A stretch of 41,605 bases of DNA from an uncultured Lachnospiraceae bacterium (GCA_902779355.1 CACZBF010000021.1:1-41605), one strand, 5' to 3'. Positions 14,895-25,272 are shown, numbered from the stretch's first letter. Numbers and translations are program-made. The notes: generated by a model not told the origin, from the letters alone.

Positions 14895-17800
14895 ATGCAG
14901 AGGAACCGGATCATAGGGGATGATCTGATGACAAAGATCCCTTCGGAAGAGGGGATGTCCGCAGCGGAATGGCTGGCGGAGCAAATGCCGGGCGGTTTTT
15001 TCATTTACCGCGCGGACGAGTCGATGGAGCTGCTTTACGTGAACCAATCCACATGCGAGATCTTCGGATGTGAGACCGTGGAGGAGCTCCGGGAGTTGAC
15101 CGGCAACAACTTCCGCGGGATGGTGCATCCGGAGGATTATGATTCCATTCAGACCTCCATTGATGAGCAGATCACGCGGGAATCCAACCGACGCCACATC
15201 GACTATGTGGTGTACCGCATTATCAGGAAGGACGGGAGCGTGCGCTGGGTGGATGACTACGGCCATTTTGCTTCCCTCCCCGGATACGGCGAGGTCTACT
15301 ATGTGTTCATCGAGGACATCACTGAGCATAAGCTTGCCGAAGAGGAAAAGGAACGCGCCAGAAACCTTGCGGCAGCTTTGGAACAGGCGGAGCATGCCAA
15401 TGTAGCAAAGAGCGCCTTCCTTTCCAACATGAGCCATGAGATCCGAACCCCCATCACGGCGATCCTGGGCATGAACGAGATGATCCAGAGGGAGACGGAT
15501 AACGGCGTGATCCTTGACTATTCCGAGAACATCCGGAAAGCCGGCGTGAGCCTTCTCGGGATCATCAGCGACATTCTGGATTTTTCCAAGATCGAGACCG
15601 GGAAAATGGAACTCGAAAACGAAGAGTATTCCCTGACCTCGGTCGTGACTGACCTTTATAATCTGGTTCGCTTCCGCGCCGAATCAAAAGGTCTGGAACT
15701 GCATTTTACCGTGGATTCGAAACTTCCGACACATCTGTACGGAGACGAGATTCGCTTCAAACAGATCATTACGAACCTCCTGACAAATGGGGTGAAGTAT
15801 ACCGAAAAAGGTAAAGTGGATTTCGAGATGAAGCTGGAGGAGTCCTTCCCTGATTCCGTGCGGTTTACGGTTTCCGTGGCCGACACCGGCATCGGCATCC
15901 GCGAGGAGGACATGGAGCGGCTGTTTGAGCCTTTTGACCGGCTGGATATGAAAAAGACCAGGAGCATCGAAGGCTCCGGCCTCGGGCTTGCGATCACGCG
16001 CCAGCTCCTTTCCATCATGGACAGCGAGCTGAAGGTGGAGAGCCGGTACGATGAGGGCTCCCGGTTTTACTTTGTCCTGACACAGAAGGTGGTGGATCAG
16101 ACCCCGGTCGGGGACTTTGATCCGAGCCTGCATCTGGAGGAAAATCCGGGCTCCCGAAACAGACACACCCAGTTTACAGCGCCCGGCATGCGGCTTCTCG
16201 TGGTGGATGATACACCGATGAACCTGCAGGTGGTTGCGGGGCTTTTGAAGAGGACCAAGATGCACATCGATGTGGCGACGAGCGGGGAGCAATGCATTGA
16301 GAAATTCGGGGCGGAGCATTACGATCTGGTCTTTCTGGATTATCGGATGCCGAAGATGAACGGCATCGAGACCCTGCAGGAGCTGCGCAGCCGTTTCCCG
16401 GAAAAGTTTGAAAAGACGCCCGTGATCTCCCTCACCGCCAGTGCGGTGTCCGGAGACAAAGAAAAGATGCTGAAGGCAGGGTTTACGGATTACCTTGCAA
16501 AGCCCGTCAATATTGACGAGATGGAACGGATGCTGATGAAATATCTCCCGGCCGATTCCGTGATCCCGTGGAACGGAGAGGAAGAAGAGGACGAGGAGAT
16601 CTCAAAGCTTCCGAAGATCATCTTTTCACATCCGGAACTGGATGCGGAGAAGGGCATCTCCTATTGCGGCGACGCGGAGGATTATCTTTTCGCGCTGGAG
16701 ACATACGAGGTTTCCATTGATGAGAAAGCCGCACAGATCGAAGACGATCTGAAGGATGAAAACTATGAAGCCTTTGCGCTGAATGTGCATTCCTTAAAGA
16801 GCACGTCGGGTGCGATCGGCGCGATGGCGCTTTCCGAAAAGGCAAAGGCGCTGGAGGATGCGGCAAAAGCCGGGGATACGGCAACGGTGCTCCGTGACAC
16901 GCCCCTCCTCCTGAAGGAATACCGGGACTTAAAGCAGACCCTGCGTGAGATCTTGAGCAGCGCCGAAGACATGGAGGAATCCTCCCATGCGTCCCTTGCG
17001 GTCGTAGAGGAGGAGCGGAGCCGGATGCTCACGAAGGCGTTGGAGGAAGCACAAAAGATCAACCTTGCGAAGACGGCCTTCCTTTCCAACATGAGCCACG
17101 AGATCCGCACGCCGATGAATGCGATCATCGGACTTTACAACATCGCCCTGCAGAAGCCGGATCTGGATGCGGAGACGCGCGACCTCCTGCTGCAGATCGG
17201 GACGGGGTCGAGACACCTCCTTTCACTGATCAACGATATCCTGGATATGAGCCGGATCGAGTCCGGTCATGTCCGGCTGACGGAAGAACGTTTTTCACTT
17301 GGCGGCATGATCGAGCAGATCAACACCATGACTGAATCTCAGTGTGCGGACAAGGGGCTGACCTATGACTGCAGCGTGATCGGGCATGTGGATGACGACT
17401 ACTTCGGCGATGATATGAAGCTGAAGCAGGTGCTGTTCAATATCCTCGCAAACGCCGTCAAATACACATCCTCACCGGGCAGCGTGATCTTAACGGTGGA
17501 GGAGGTTTCCAGAAAAGAAGATAAAGCTGAACTCCGTTTCGTGATCAGGGATACCGGCGAAGGGATCGACCCGGCATTTCTGCCGAACCTCTTCGAGCCG
17601 TTCTCCAAAGAATTGGAGGGCACGAGCAACCGCTCCGGGAGCACGGGGCTTGGGATGGCGATTTCCAAAAACATCGTGACAATGATGAACGGCACGATCG
17701 AAGCGGCATCGGAAAAAGGAAAAGGCTCGACCTTTACCGTGACGATCCCGCTAGGCATCTGTAAAGGAAAAGAATCCGACGCCTACCATTTTGATCCGGA

Positions 17801-18623
17801 GAGCCTCAGAGTCCTGATCGTGGATGATGATGTGACGGCCTGCGAGCATGCCAAAATGGTGCTCGGCAGGATCGGGATCGCATCCGAATATGTCTTGAGC
17901 GGGGAAGAGGCACTTGTGATGTTCCAAAACCGTGCGCCTCATGAACTGCCATTCCAGCTCCTGCTCGTGGACTGGAAGATGCCGGAAATGGACGGGATCG
18001 AACTGACACGGCAGATCCGCGAGACAGTGCAGGATGCGGATCTCGCGATCGTGTTGACGACTTACAACTGGTATGAGATCATGGAGGAGGCGCTCCGTGC
18101 CGGTGTGGACGCATTTCTTGCGAAGCCGCTGTTTGCGGGCAATATCAAGAGCGAGATCGGCAAGATCCTTGCAGAGAAAAAGAAGAAGAAAAAGAGGCCG
18201 GAGAAGGTCGGCGAACTGGCTGGGAGGAGAGTTCTGCTCGCAGAAGATATGGAGATCAATGCCCAGATTATGAAGCAGGTGCTGAAGTTAAAGGACATCG
18301 AAGCGGATCTGGCGGTCGACGGAGAGGAAGTCGTTTCCCGCTTTGCAAACAGCAAGGAGGGGACGTATGACGCGATACTCATGGACATCCGGATGCCGAA
18401 GATGGACGGACTGCAGGCGACGAGAAAGATCCGGGGGCTGGATCGGCCGGATGCAGGGTCAATCCCGATCATTGCACTGACGGCCAATGCGTTTGATGAA
18501 GATGTGAGGCTTTCACTGGAGGCAGGGATGGATGTGCACCTTTCCAAGCCCGTGGAGCCGGATGCGTTGTTTGCGACGTTGAAAAAAATATTTGCGGATA
18601 GAGAAACAGGAGGAACAAGATGA
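14895..18623 (+). CDS. Double-kinase hybrid sensor: PAS-HisKA-HATPase-REC-HPt-HisKA-HATPase-REC-REC
   Basis: The product has 1242 residues; the start is set by AGGAGG before ATG 14895. It is soluble. In order: PAS (~20-145), HisKA 1 with H181 ([14 protein letters not shown]), HATPase 1 (DTGIGI, GSGLGL), REC 1 with D482, HPt with H632 (VHSLKST), HisKA 2 with H735 ([14 protein letters not shown]), HATPase 2 (DTGEGI, STGLGM), REC 2 with D1026 ([10 protein letters not shown]) and REC 3 with D1164 ([10 protein letters not shown]). All phosphotransfer residues are present in both halves. It looks like two hybrid kinases fused end to end. A single-receiver gene overlaps its stop codon and is the likely downstream partner. 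The signal sensed by the PAS domain is unknown. Confidence 0.93.
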   Translation: MQRNRIIGDDLMTKIPSEEGMSAAEWLAEQMPGGFFIYRADESMELLYVNQSTCEIFGCETVEELRELTGNNFRGMVHPEDYDSIQTSIDEQITRESNRRHIDYVVYRIIRKDGSVRWVDDYGHFASLPGYGEVYYVFIEDITEHKLAEEEKERARNLAAALEQAEHANVAKSAFLSNMSHEIRTPITAILGMNEMIQRETDNGVILDYSENIRKAGVSLLGIISDILDFSKIETGKMELENEEYSLTSVVTDLYNLVRFRAESKGLELHFTVDSKLPTHLYGDEIRFKQIITNLLTNGVKYTEKGKVDFEMKLEESFPDSVRFTVSVADTGIGIREEDMERLFEPFDRLDMKKTRSIEGSGLGLAITRQLLSIMDSELKVESRYDEGSRFYFVLTQKVVDQTPVGDFDPSLHLEENPGSRNRHTQFTAPGMRLLVVDDTPMNLQVVAGLLKRTKMHIDVATSGEQCIEKFGAEHYDLVFLDYRMPKMNGIETLQELRSRFPEKFEKTPVISLTASAVSGDKEKMLKAGFTDYLAKPVNIDEMERMLMKYLPADSVIPWNGEEEEDEEISKLPKIIFSHPELDAEKGISYCGDAEDYLFALETYEVSIDEKAAQIEDDLKDENYEAFALNVHSLKSTSGAIGAMALSEKAKALEDAAKAGDTATVLRDTPLLLKEYRDLKQTLREILSSAEDMEESSHASLAVVEEERSRMLTKALEEAQKINLAKTAFLSNMSHEIRTPMNAIIGLYNIALQKPDLDAETRDLLLQIGTGSRHLLSLINDILDMSRIESGHVRLTEERFSLGGMIEQINTMTESQCADKGLTYDCSVIGHVDDDYFGDDMKLKQVLFNILANAVKYTSSPGSVILTVEEVSRKEDKAELRFVIRDTGEGIDPAFLPNLFEPFSKELEGTSNRSGSTGLGMAISKNIVTMMNGTIEAASEKGKGSTFTVTIPLGICKGKESDAYHFDPESLRVLIVDDDVTACEHAKMVLGRIGIASEYVLSGEEALVMFQNRAPHELPFQLLLVDWKMPEMDGIELTRQIRETVQDADLAIVLTTYNWYEIMEEALRAGVDAFLAKPLFAGNIKSEIGKILAEKKKKKKRPEKVGELAGRRVLLAEDMEINAQIMKQVLKLKDIEADLAVDGEEVVSRFANSKEGTYDAILMDIRMPKMDGLQATRKIRGLDRPDAGSIPIIALTANAFDEDVRLSLEAGMDVHLSKPVEPDALFATLKKIFADRETGGTR

Positions 18624-18976
18624 GTAAGATTTTACTGGTAGACGATGATGCAGACATGCTCGCCATGGTGGAGCGGTGGCTTGTGAAGGGCGGCTACGAG
18701 GTCACGAAGGTGACGTCCGGACAGGCTGCGCTCGATGCGATGACGGCAGCAAAGCCGGATCTCGTGCTCCTGGACTATGCGATGCCGGAGATGGACGGCC
18801 CGGCGGTCTTAAAGGAGATCAGAGGGAGAGAGGATCTCTCCGGCGTACCGGTGCTTTACCGGACAGGGATGGAAGATACCTCGTTTGACGCGGACGGTGT
18901 CTCGCCGGACGGGATCGTGCCGAAGTCCGAAGGGAAGCCGGCGCTCATGCAAGCGATCGAGAAAGCGCTCGCTTAG
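18620..18976 (+). CDS. Single-domain response regulator
   Basis: The product has 118 residues: a lone receiver with acidic pocket VDDD, acceptor Asp in [12 protein letters not shown], the T of YRTG in place of the usual strand-4 motif, and K in IVPKSEG. The start overlaps the upstream kinase stop (ATGA), indicating translational coupling, so it is expected to take phosphate from that kinase. It has no output domain. The gene ends 8 bases from the convergent gene at 18985. Confidence 0.9.
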   Translation: MSKILLVDDDADMLAMVERWLVKGGYEVTKVTSGQAALDAMTAAKPDLVLLDYAMPEMDGPAVLKEIRGREDLSGVPVLYRTGMEDTSFDADGVSPDGIVPKSEGKPALMQAIEKALA

Positions 18977-18984
18977 CAGGATTT

Positions 18985-20664
18985 TTACAGAGACATGCGG
19001 AACAGCGTCTCTGCATAGAACCGGTGCAGTGCATCGAGCAGGGCCTCTTTCTGGGAGGTCTTGAGCAGATACCCCTCCGGTTTAGATTCCAATACGTGGA
19101 ATACAAGTTCCCGGTCATTCGTTCCGGTCAGGAAGATGATCGGGATTTTTGTGTCCGGAAACTCTGTGCGGATGCGTTTCATCAATTCACACCCGTCCAT
19201 TTGGGGCATCTCATAGTCCAGCAGGATGAGGTCCGGTGTGATCGTGGATAACCCGGCCAGCACGTCTTCGCCATTCTGGAAACAGGAGACGTTGTAGGAA
19301 GCCTGGAGCCAGTGCTCGAGGACGGACAGATATCCGTGGTCGTCATCCACGACAAAGATCGTTTTTCTGCGGTGGAAGTCTCGTTCCAGATCGGAAAAGA
19401 GCTGCATATCCCGCACAAACTGATCGATCGTGATGGGGCGCTGATAGGTCCTGGAGACGCGGTGCGCACCGTTGGAAGCCATCGCGGTCTCGAGGTCTGC
19501 GGTGTCACCGACGAGGCACAGGAGCTTGTTGTCGTCCTGGCAGATCTCGCCGAGCAGACTCATGGCGATCCCGATATGGGATTGCTCATTGGCGTTCGGA
19601 TAGTAGACGATGAGATCGGCCGATTTCCGGTGCGCGATGATCCGGTCCGGCTCATCGGGGATGGAAATGACGCGGAAGCCTGCCGCGCTCAGGTGGTTGT
19701 CGATCCCCTTTGTGACGATGCCTTCTCCGCCCTGGATGAACAGGACCGAATGGCTTAAGTCGGGAGCCTCCTCTTTTTGCGGGGCTTCCGGTTTGGTATT
19801 TTGAGAGGGTTTGACAGGCGCATGATCCATCTCTCCCGCGATCGGCGCGAGCGTTTCTGCAAAGCGCCGGTAGGACTGCAGAAAGGCAGTCGTGCGCATG
19901 CGGACATCGTTGATCCGTTCCGCCCGGGAGGCTTCTTCCAGGAAAACCGCATCTTCGCCGAGTTTCCGGGCGCCGATGAGACGCGCCATACTCTTTAACG
20001 AGTGGATACGCAGCGCATACATGGTCCAATCCTCCGCGCTGAGGAACTGCTCAAATTCTCCCGCTTTCTCCTCGATCGAAGAGTAGAAGATATAGAGCGC
20101 ATCCAGATAATCCTCTGCAGACCCGCAGTTCGTGATTCCCTGTACGAGATCGATATGCGGGACGACTTTGAGCCACATCGGGAGTTTTTCAATCTCCTCC
20201 ATGGCGCTTTCTTCGGTGAAAGGGGAATACTCCGGCTGATCCGCTGCTGCTTCGAAGGGATCTTCTTCCTCTGCTTCTTCCTCGTCCGGGAGATACATCA
20301 TCAGCACATTGAAGAGCTCGCCGGGATCGATCGGCTTGATCAGCACATCGCGAAATCCCGCGGCTTTATAAAGGTTGACGTTCTGTCGTCCTTCATCCGT
20401 GGTATGACAGATCACGGGGATTTCCCGCCCTTTTTCCTGGAACATTTCTTTCAGCCTGACCAGTGTATCGACGCCGTCCATGTCGGGCATCCTGTGATCC
20501 AGCAGGATCAGATCGTATGCGTTTTCCTCACAGAGAGAAAGACATTCCATCCCGCTCTCGGCCTGATCCGCAAGGACACCGTGCGTCGCAAGGAGCGATA
20601 AGAGAACGACACGGTTGATCGGCATATCATCCACAACAAGCACACGCGATTGTTTTTTCTTCAT
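18985..20664 (-). CDS. REC-HPt-pseudoREC-REC phosphorelay protein
   Basis: The product has 559 residues and is soluble. REC 1 has VVDDMP and acceptor D56 (LLDHRMPDMDG). An HPt domain follows with H221 (IHSLKSMARLIGA). After a Pro/Lys/Glu linker (~285-305) comes a receiver-like domain without an acceptor Asp (~308-425), then an intact REC with D483 (LLDYEMPQMDG) and K in GYLLK. The last two domains mirror the whole protein encoded at 1267-2070, so it appears to be a fusion of that type of regulator to a REC-HPt module. There is no kinase or DNA-binding domain. The start overlaps the upstream HD-GYP gene's stop by four bases. Confidence 0.9.
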   Translation of the reverse strand: MKKKQSRVLVVDDMPINRVVLLSLLATHGVLADQAESGMECLSLCEENAYDLILLDHRMPDMDGVDTLVRLKEMFQEKGREIPVICHTTDEGRQNVNLYKAAGFRDVLIKPIDPGELFNVLMMYLPDEEEAEEEDPFEAAADQPEYSPFTEESAMEEIEKLPMWLKVVPHIDLVQGITNCGSAEDYLDALYIFYSSIEEKAGEFEQFLSAEDWTMYALRIHSLKSMARLIGARKLGEDAVFLEEASRAERINDVRMRTTAFLQSYRRFAETLAPIAGEMDHAPVKPSQNTKPEAPQKEEAPDLSHSVLFIQGGEGIVTKGIDNHLSAAGFRVISIPDEPDRIIAHRKSADLIVYYPNANEQSHIGIAMSLLGEICQDDNKLLCLVGDTADLETAMASNGAHRVSRTYQRPITIDQFVRDMQLFSDLERDFHRRKTIFVVDDDHGYLSVLEHWLQASYNVSCFQNGEDVLAGLSTITPDLILLDYEMPQMDGCELMKRIRTEFPDTKIPIIFLTGTNDRELVFHVLESKPEGYLLKTSQKEALLDALHRFYAETLFRMSL

Positions 20665-22082
20665 CTCAGGGGCTCCTCCAACGCTTTGTACATCGAAAGG
20701 AGATGCGGCGTCTCTTTGCGGATCTTTTCCAGATCATTTTGCCTGGCCGCATCCTCCAACTCTCTTGCGAGATCGGAAACCGCGACGGCACCGACAGTCC
20801 GTGCGGAACTTTTCAGGGAATGGACGAGTGTACGGTAGGTCTCGATATCTCCGGCAGAGAGTGCATCATTGATCTTTTCGGATTTCGAAGAAATGGAAGC
20901 GCCGAAAACGGACAGCGCATCAAGATAGTCCTCCGTGTCTCCGCATAGATAGAGGCCGAGACCGGTGTCGAATCCGGGGAGTTTCATCAGATGCTCAGGA
21001 AGCGTGGCGATCCCGTCCATGTGGTTGACGGTCTCTTCTTCCGCACGGGAGCGGATCGCCTCTTCTTCACCGGCACCTTCGTGCATGGAATACGTCGTAT
21101 CTTCATCGATCATGGCAAGCATCACATCCGCGATCTTCGGGTCAAACTGCGTCCCTTTCCCGCGCTCAATCTCGGCGCGGACCGATGCCTGGGGCATCAG
21201 ATCACGGTAACTGCGGTTGCTCGTCATAGCGTCATACGCATCCGCGACGGCGATGATGCGCGCCTCTTCCGGGATCTCTGATCCTTTCAGCCCGTCCGGA
21301 TAGCCGCGGCCGTCGATGCGCTCATGATGCCACCTTGCGCCAAAAGAAAGGCGCGGCATCTCTTTGATCTTTTGCAGGATCTTGCTGCCCGTGCCGGGAT
21401 GCGTCTTCATCTCGGCAAATTCCTCGTCAGTAAGGCGCGCGGGCTTGTTGATGATCTGATCGGAAACGCCGATCTTGCCGATGTCATGCAGCAGTCCCAT
21501 GATGTAGATCTCATCCTGCATCTCTTCATCATAGCCGAGACGCTTTGCGATCTCTCTCGAATAGGACGCGACGCGCCCGGAATGGCCGTTGGTATAGGTG
21601 TCCTTGGCATCGATCGCTTCCGCCAGCGTCTGTACGACGTGAAGCGTGAGCCGGTTTTTTTCTTTGGATTTCCTTTCGACTTCGCGGGAAAGATCTCGCT
21701 GCAGCCGGATCAGCTCGAGGTTATGCAGGACACGCAGTGCCAGGATCTCCGGGAGAAACGGCTTGTGCAAAAAATCCATCGCGCCGAGCCGAAGGCCGGT
21801 CAGCTCCGTTTGCAGATCCTCGTCTCCGGTCAGGAACATGACCGGGATCTGTGAGGAAGGATCGATCTCCTTTCTCATGGCGGAGAGCGTTTCAAATCCG
21901 TCCATGCCGGGCATGCGGATGTCCAGCAGGATGAGATCCGGAAACGGCGTCATGCCTTCCAGATAGTTTAAAAGCTCTTCTCCGGAGAGGAGCTCTGTCA
22001 CCTTGATGTTTTCTTTGCGCAGGATCGACGCCGCGCGAGCGCGGTTTTCCTGATCATCGTCTACGATGACTATCCAATCCAT
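20661..22082 (-). CDS. REC-HD-GYP-HPt c-di-GMP phosphodiesterase
   Basis: The product has 473 residues. REC (1-120) carries D54 in LLDIRMPGMDG and K in LHKPF. A coiled linker leads to an HD-GYP domain (~148-335) with GHSGRV, LLHDIGKIG (H199-D200), HPGTGSKIL and HHERIDGRGYPDG (252-264), all metal ligands present. A C-terminal HPt domain has H421 (VHSLKSSARTVGA). HD-GYP domains hydrolyse c-di-GMP to pGpG or GMP. The C-terminal HPt is unusual and suggests the enzyme both receives and passes on phosphate. It is first gene of a two-gene operon. Confidence 0.92.
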   Translation of the reverse strand: MDWIVIVDDDQENRARAASILRKENIKVTELLSGEELLNYLEGMTPFPDLILLDIRMPGMDGFETLSAMRKEIDPSSQIPVMFLTGDEDLQTELTGLRLGAMDFLHKPFLPEILALRVLHNLELIRLQRDLSREVERKSKEKNRLTLHVVQTLAEAIDAKDTYTNGHSGRVASYSREIAKRLGYDEEMQDEIYIMGLLHDIGKIGVSDQIINKPARLTDEEFAEMKTHPGTGSKILQKIKEMPRLSFGARWHHERIDGRGYPDGLKGSEIPEEARIIAVADAYDAMTSNRSYRDLMPQASVRAEIERGKGTQFDPKIADVMLAMIDEDTTYSMHEGAGEEEAIRSRAEEETVNHMDGIATLPEHLMKLPGFDTGLGLYLCGDTEDYLDALSVFGASISSKSEKINDALSAGDIETYRTLVHSLKSSARTVGAVAVSDLARELEDAARQNDLEKIRKETPHLLSMYKALEEPLR

Positions 22083-22121
22083 AACGATTACTTCCTTATA
22101 TTGATGTGTATAACCACGTCA

Positions 22122-22150
22122 ATCATAACAAAAAGGGAAAAGTCTCGCAA
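22122..22150 (-). promoter_or_regulatory. Housekeeping-type promoter for the HD-GYP operon
   Basis: Minus strand: TTGCGA, 17 bases, TATGAT, 39 bases before the start at 22082. It is back to back with the promoter at 22156. Confidence 0.65.
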
Positions 22151-22155
22151 CGAGT

Positions 22156-22184
22156 TTCACATTTGGGTGACTTTGGTGTATAAT
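22156..22184 (+). promoter_or_regulatory. Housekeeping-type promoter of the MscS-fusion gene
   Basis: TTCACA, 17 bases, TATAAT. A transcription start about seven bases after the -10 would fall at ~22191, only two bases before the ATG at 22193. Confidence 0.7.
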
Positions 22185-22192
22185 GCTACATT

Positions 22193-25165
22193 ATGAAGTA
22201 CGAAAGAAAAGGCCCGATCTCACTCAAACGTATGATCACGATCATCCTCGTCATTCAGACGATGGTATTCTTTTTTATATCTTTTATCCTGCTCTGGGGG
22301 CGGCAGCTGGCTGGTGTCAAACAACAGACGAAGTATGCCCTGCAGGCGGTGGAAAAATTCCTGCCGCAGCTTTCCGATAATGAGACGTATGCGCTGGAAC
22401 GCTATGAGCTTTTTTACTCCGCCCGGGGGTTCTTCCTCGGAAGACGGATCTATCAGGGGCATATCACGAACCAGGAGGAATTCGAAGAAACGGCGGAGGC
22501 GCTTGGCTTTACCGGCGCTTATCTGACGGATGAAAAGGGTCGGATCATTTTTTCATACGGAGAGGAACCGCATACGGATCTGCCATATCAGGATGGCTGG
22601 GCGACCGAGGATGACGAGTGGGGGACGATCTATTACAGCGGCATCTCAGAAGATCAGCCGTATATGATCTACGGGATCTCGCTGGGGGATGGGCGATATC
22701 TGACCACGGAGACGGCGAATGAGGCGTTCTATCAATTTCTTTCCCAGACCTTTACGCTGAACGAGCAGCTGCGCGTGCTTTCCATGTGCTGTGATGTCAA
22801 TGTGTTTGTGTATGACCAAGCGGACGGCACGGTGCTCTCCCATGAAAATGTGGACTATGAAGGCGCAAAAATGTGGACAGCCCCGGTCGATGCCGAGCTG
22901 TCTCTGTTCAAACTGGATTCCATTTCCTCACCGATGTACATCGGATGTACGTATGATGCCGGAGACTCGGTCATTGCCGTGACGGTCCCGCTGATGGAGA
23001 CGCTGCTTTCCGCCATTGCCTATGCGCTGCAGTTCACGTTGATGGTTTCGGTAGTCACGGCTCTGGTCGGGCGATATATTTACTATGCCGTGCAAAAGGG
23101 AGAACTGACGAAAAAAGAGTTTCACCAGAACACGGTCGCCCTTTCCGTGCTCGGGTTGGTATTTGTATTTTCCTTTTCCTGGTTTTGGCAGGTGCTTATC
23201 AAGGAAACCAATACCTATCTCAACCTCGCAGAGCTACTTCGCGGGAATGCGACTGCACAGGCGATCTATGAAGCAGAATCTGATGAGATCGATGAGTGGG
23301 TGGCGGAGCAGTATCTGATCCAGTGCCGGATCGCGGCGCAGGAGGTGGCAGATCATTATGATGAGATCACGACGGAAAGCCTGCAGGAGCTTTCAGAGAC
23401 GCTTGATCTGGAGTATATCTATGTTGTTGATCAAAAAGGAGAGGTGTTCCTTACGGATTCTCCTTATAACCATTTTGTGCTGAAAAAGGACGGCGAGCAG
23501 TCTGCAGCATTCCGCGCGCTTTTAGACGGCGTGGACCACGTGACACAGGAGGCGATGGAGGATGATGTGTCCGGGGAAAAAAGGATGTATATGGGTGTCA
23601 GCATCCGCAACGCAGATGGAGACGCAGACGGATGCGTGCTGATCTCTTTGGATCCGATGCGGATCGAAGACCTGCAATCGATGATCAGTGTGGATAGGAC
23701 TCTGCAATACGGTCTGATCGGAGAGACGGACTTCGCGATCGTTGTGGACGGTGAGACGCTTGAGATTCTTGCTGCCACAGATGATGAGCTGACCGGATAT
23801 CTGGCGTCGGACCTCGGGCTCACGGAGGAGATGCTGCAATCCGAAAAACTGCAGAAAGCGAGGGTTGATGACCGCCCTGCGATCGTCGGCGATATCACCC
23901 TGGAAAGCGGTACGATGGACGGCAGTTATCTCGTGATGGGCATGTATCAGGACAAGCCGGCCAATGCGGTTGTGGGCTCCCTCATCTTTGCCGTTTATAC
24001 GTTCCTCATGCTCTTGATCCTGTGGGTGATCGGAAACAGGCATTACTGTGAACGGATACCGGACGAGGAGGAAGCCGAGAAAGAGGACGCGCCGGAAGAC
24101 GAAGAAGCGAAAGCCATGGAAGAGATGGTCGAAGACGAACGCGGCTTCTTTGTATTCTCCAAACTGGCGAAGAATAATGAGAAGTATCAGTTTGAAGAAC
24201 GGTGGCGTACGGAAGCAAAGAAAGAAGAAGAGATGACGACCGCAGAGCTGACGCTCCATTCCATCCGGGGATATGCGATCGCCTACGGGATCGTATTTCT
24301 TCTGCCGCTTGTGTTATATCTCGTCGGCTTTGAGACGCCGTTTGGCCGCGTGCTCGGCTTTGTGGTGAACGGCAATTGGGAGAAAGGGATCGGGATCTTT
24401 ACAGCCGCGCAGTGCATCCTGATGATCTGCGTCATGGTCCTTCTGGACAAGATCATCAAACGGCTCTTGTACTACATTGCGAGGCTCTCACCGTATCGTG
24501 TGGAAACGGTATGCTTGATGCTCCGCAGTTCGATCAAATACATCTTTGCCCTGATCGTGATCATCTACATCCTGCTCAAGCTGGGCGTCAATCCGACAGC
24601 GCTTCTGGCTTCGGCCGGTGTGCTTTCCATGGTCATCGGTTTCGGTGCACAGAAGATCACGGCGGATATCCTGGCCGGCTTCTTCATCATCTTTGAGCGC
24701 GCATTTGATGTCGGAGATTTTATCAAGATTGATGACACGTTTGGCATTGTGACGGAGATCGGCCTCCGTACGACAAAGATCAGATGGTACGCGGATATTA
24801 CGGTGATCAATAATTCCGAGATCAGAAAGGTGATCAACCAGTCCGGCGATGTCATGCGTATGATCGTGCCGGTCAGAGTCCGGTATGAGGAGAAACTTGA
24901 GGATCTGGAGGCGCTGATCGCAGAAGCGCTCCCGGAGATCGGAGACCATATCGTCGGGCTTGTACAGCCGCCGATCTATCAGGGGATCAACCGCTTCGAG
25001 GAAGACGGCATCGATCTGAGATTTGCGTTGTACTCGGTCGGCTACCAGAGAATGTGGGTACAGAGACAGTTCCTGCGTGAAATGAAGCTGTTCCTGGAGA
25101 AAAACAACATCGAGATTCCCTATCGGCAGGTGGAGCTCCACGAGGGCAGAAAGAAATCGGAATAG
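22193..25165 (+). CDS. Extracytoplasmic sensor fused to MscS mechanosensitive channel
   Basis: The product has 990 residues. Membrane helix ~14-35, first extracytoplasmic region (~36-265, Cache-like by size and position), a helix pair at ~275-345, second extracytoplasmic region (~346-590), a helix at ~597-615, a highly acidic cytoplasmic linker (EEEAEKEDAPEDEEAKAMEE), then the channel. The channel comprises several helices (~690-830), the MscS pore helix (ALLASAGVLSMVIGFGAQK), the beta domain (FDVGDFIKIDDTFGIVTEIG) and the C-terminal vestibule. It probably gates ion or osmolyte flow in response to a ligand as well as tension. No Shine-Dalgarno is seen; the mRNA may be leaderless, or ATG 22235 may be used. 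Confidence 0.88.
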   Translation: MKYERKGPISLKRMITIILVIQTMVFFFISFILLWGRQLAGVKQQTKYALQAVEKFLPQLSDNETYALERYELFYSARGFFLGRRIYQGHITNQEEFEETAEALGFTGAYLTDEKGRIIFSYGEEPHTDLPYQDGWATEDDEWGTIYYSGISEDQPYMIYGISLGDGRYLTTETANEAFYQFLSQTFTLNEQLRVLSMCCDVNVFVYDQADGTVLSHENVDYEGAKMWTAPVDAELSLFKLDSISSPMYIGCTYDAGDSVIAVTVPLMETLLSAIAYALQFTLMVSVVTALVGRYIYYAVQKGELTKKEFHQNTVALSVLGLVFVFSFSWFWQVLIKETNTYLNLAELLRGNATAQAIYEAESDEIDEWVAEQYLIQCRIAAQEVADHYDEITTESLQELSETLDLEYIYVVDQKGEVFLTDSPYNHFVLKKDGEQSAAFRALLDGVDHVTQEAMEDDVSGEKRMYMGVSIRNADGDADGCVLISLDPMRIEDLQSMISVDRTLQYGLIGETDFAIVVDGETLEILAATDDELTGYLASDLGLTEEMLQSEKLQKARVDDRPAIVGDITLESGTMDGSYLVMGMYQDKPANAVVGSLIFAVYTFLMLLILWVIGNRHYCERIPDEEEAEKEDAPEDEEAKAMEEMVEDERGFFVFSKLAKNNEKYQFEERWRTEAKKEEEMTTAELTLHSIRGYAIAYGIVFLLPLVLYLVGFETPFGRVLGFVVNGNWEKGIGIFTAAQCILMICVMVLLDKIIKRLLYYIARLSPYRVETVCLMLRSSIKYIFALIVIIYILLKLGVNPTALLASAGVLSMVIGFGAQKITADILAGFFIIFERAFDVGDFIKIDDTFGIVTEIGLRTTKIRWYADITVINNSEIRKVINQSGDVMRMIVPVRVRYEEKLEDLEALIAEALPEIGDHIVGLVQPPIYQGINRFEEDGIDLRFALYSVGYQRMWVQRQFLREMKLFLEKNNIEIPYRQVELHEGRKKSE

Positions 25166-25182
25166 CAAAGATCGAAAAACCA

Positions 25183-25211
25183 ATGACGGAATACGGATTT
25201 TGTGCTATACT
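25183..25211 (+). promoter_or_regulatory. Probable promoter of the peptide-export operon
   Basis: ATGACG, 17 bases, TATACT, 61 bases before the 25273 start. It is not of the GCCACA-N13-CGTATA type, so the operon is apparently not driven by the element that precedes the peptide genes. Confidence 0.5.
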
Positions 25212-25272
25212 GTTTGTACTTTGAGTTTGCAATGAAAACCGGAAACGGAGTGTTGAAAAAGGAGGGTATCTT

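Noticed and set aside
19024-21854. Long plus-strand reading frames opposite the REC/HPt and HD-GYP genes
   Set aside because: They are shadows: the minus-strand frames carry full sets of catalytic motifs, whereas the plus-strand frames show none.
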